Assembly: GCA_018136815.1 (NCBI GenBank)
Contig: CM030943.1
Location: forward strand, 2,955,003 to 3,019,002
Length of the DNA: 64,000 nucleotides
Reading direction: 5' to 3'
Origin: Isochrysis galbana
Lineage: Eukaryota > Haptophyta > Isochrysidales > Isochrysidaceae
Shown here: in pieces, positions 62,806 to 64,000 of the stretch
Layout: each line of letters starts with the position of its first letter
Position numbering within the stretch: the first letter of the stretch is position 1
The notes under the pieces: generated by a model
Seen by the model: the letters and a program-made list of their open reading frames with translations, nothing else
What the model was told of the DNA's origin: nothing
Database searches by the model: none
Program-made: the position numbers and the translations under genes

Positions 62806-63671
62806 CTGCGCAGCGAGACGGGGAAGAGAGGCACGAGGAGAAAAAGGTGAGACGCAGAGAGAGAGAGAGAGCAAGCGGAAGGGGGAGGGGGCGCGCTGGG
62901 GCATTCAGGTGGGGGAAAAGCATGCTTTCGGGTTGGGGAGAGCATGCGGTTGGTGTGGAGGAAATGAGAAAGTGAGTGTGTGTCGATCCAACCCCGCCGC
63001 GCGCAAACAGAGGGAGGGAGAGGAAGGACTAAGGGAGGAAGGAAGGGCGAGAGAGGGAGAAAGAGTGGAGAGAGAGGCACAACCAGGCAATGCCAGGCCA
63101 CCCGCCGCAGGCCTGGCTCGTAAGGGGAGGGGGGGGGGGGAGATGGAGATCGGGGGGGCGGAGGGAGGGAAGGAGGGAGGGAGAGAGAGGGAGGGAGGGA
63201 GGGAGGGAGGGAGAGGGAGGGAGGGAGGGAGAGGGACAGGGAGGGGGAGGGATGAGAGGGACAGGGAGAGGAGAGAGAGAGACAGAGAAGACAGACTGAA
63301 GAGAGAGAGAGAGAGGGAGACTGGAAGGCGCAGAGAGAGAACAGAGAGCGGGGTGCGGAGGAAGGGAGAGAGGGAGGCAGGAAGGAAGGGGCAGACGCAG
63401 GCGGTTGGCCTGAGCCCCCTCTTCCTCCCTCCCCCTGTGCCCCTCCACCCTCCCCCCCGCCACGGCGAGAGAGAGGGAGAGAGAAAGACAGAGAGAGGGG
63501 AAAGGGGGAGCAGGGGGGGGGGGGAGAGCGCAGCGCGCACCCATGGCAGAGAGCCCCGGCGCACATCCCGATACCGCTGGGGTCACCACGAGTTACGAGA
63601 GATAACGCCGCGAGAAGATTAACGTAAACCGTACCCCTTCCGGTTGGGGTCCCCCCCCCCCGCACGGCAGA

Positions 63672-63702
<31 letters not shown>

Positions 63703-63800
63703 GCGCCCCTCGCGGAGAGAAGATGGGGCGGAGAGAGAGAGAGAGAGAGGGGAGAATGGGAAGAAGAGAGTCCCGATCCACCCGAGGAGGACCGTCTGTT
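62806..63800. repeat. GA-rich low-complexity region
   Basis: Long GA, GGGA and G-run tracts, probably intron or 5' flank of the TAZ gene. No separate coding region. Confidence 0.75.
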
Positions 63801-63824
63801 TACGGAAAGAACTCCGCTAGGAAA

Positions 63825-63921
63825 ATCACATAACCACCAACAATAATATTGTGGATTTGAGAACAAGCGCACACGGTGAGGGACCCACAGAAAATGAATA
63901 AAGAAGAGGTGGTTATGTGAT
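63825..63921. repeat. 14-bp inverted repeat
   Basis: ATCACATAACCACC (63825-63838) and GGTGGTTATGTGAT (63908-63921) are perfect complements 69 bases apart. The remaining sequence to 64000 shows no gene. Confidence 0.8.
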
Positions 63922-64000
63922 AAAACCTGGAGGAAGCTCGGGGGCTGAATTGGTTCTCGGTGCCCTTCGGGCCGCGAGTGGTCTCCTGCTCCCTCGCGCG

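Overview
The window is nuclear DNA of a GC-rich, plastid-bearing single-celled eukaryote, most likely an alga with a complex (secondary) plastid and possibly a haptophyte. The evidence is GT-AG introns in conserved genes, a cytosolic ribosomal protein gene, and nuclear genes for plastid proteins (glutamyl-tRNA reductase, a SufE-BolA protein, a DnaJ protein). Two of these begin with a signal peptide followed by a basic, transit-like stretch. Proline-rich extracellular proteins and very long GA/CT and poly-C tracts are also present. The species is not proven by the sequence.

Left third (1-23.3 kb): a plastid-type DnaJ gene (minus, runs off the left edge), a membrane-anchored protein with three knottin-like Cys repeats, ribosomal protein eS8 (three exons), a decayed piggyBac-like region (6.5-9.5 kb), a SufE-BolA gene (minus), and a giant secreted protein of about 3,300 residues joining DUF1800 and DUF1501 with Cys-rich modules, a lectin-like domain, a cytochrome b5-like segment and a dockerin-like tail.

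Middle (23.3-51 kb): mostly mobile DNA around a few host genes. The host genes are a Gal3ST-type sulfotransferase, glutamyl-tRNA reductase, a glycosyltransferase-like gene and an AGC-family kinase. The mobile DNA includes a hAT element with 8-bp target duplication, LINE-type pieces sharing one 5' module attached to different bodies, a 307-bp perfect inverted repeat, and an LTR element with two LTRs that look identical and a 5-bp target duplication.

Right part (51-64 kb): a Ty3/gypsy chromovirus on the minus strand with an uninterrupted 2,372-codon pol frame. Its pol carries, ahead of the protease, a domain resembling phage-type DNA cytosine methylases. Its gag has a Nanos-like zinc finger. 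A 100-N gap joins the gag region to exons of a CBP/p300-like TAZ-finger gene, and the window ends in GA-rich repeats. The methylase-carrying chromovirus and the shared-module LINE family are the most unusual contents.
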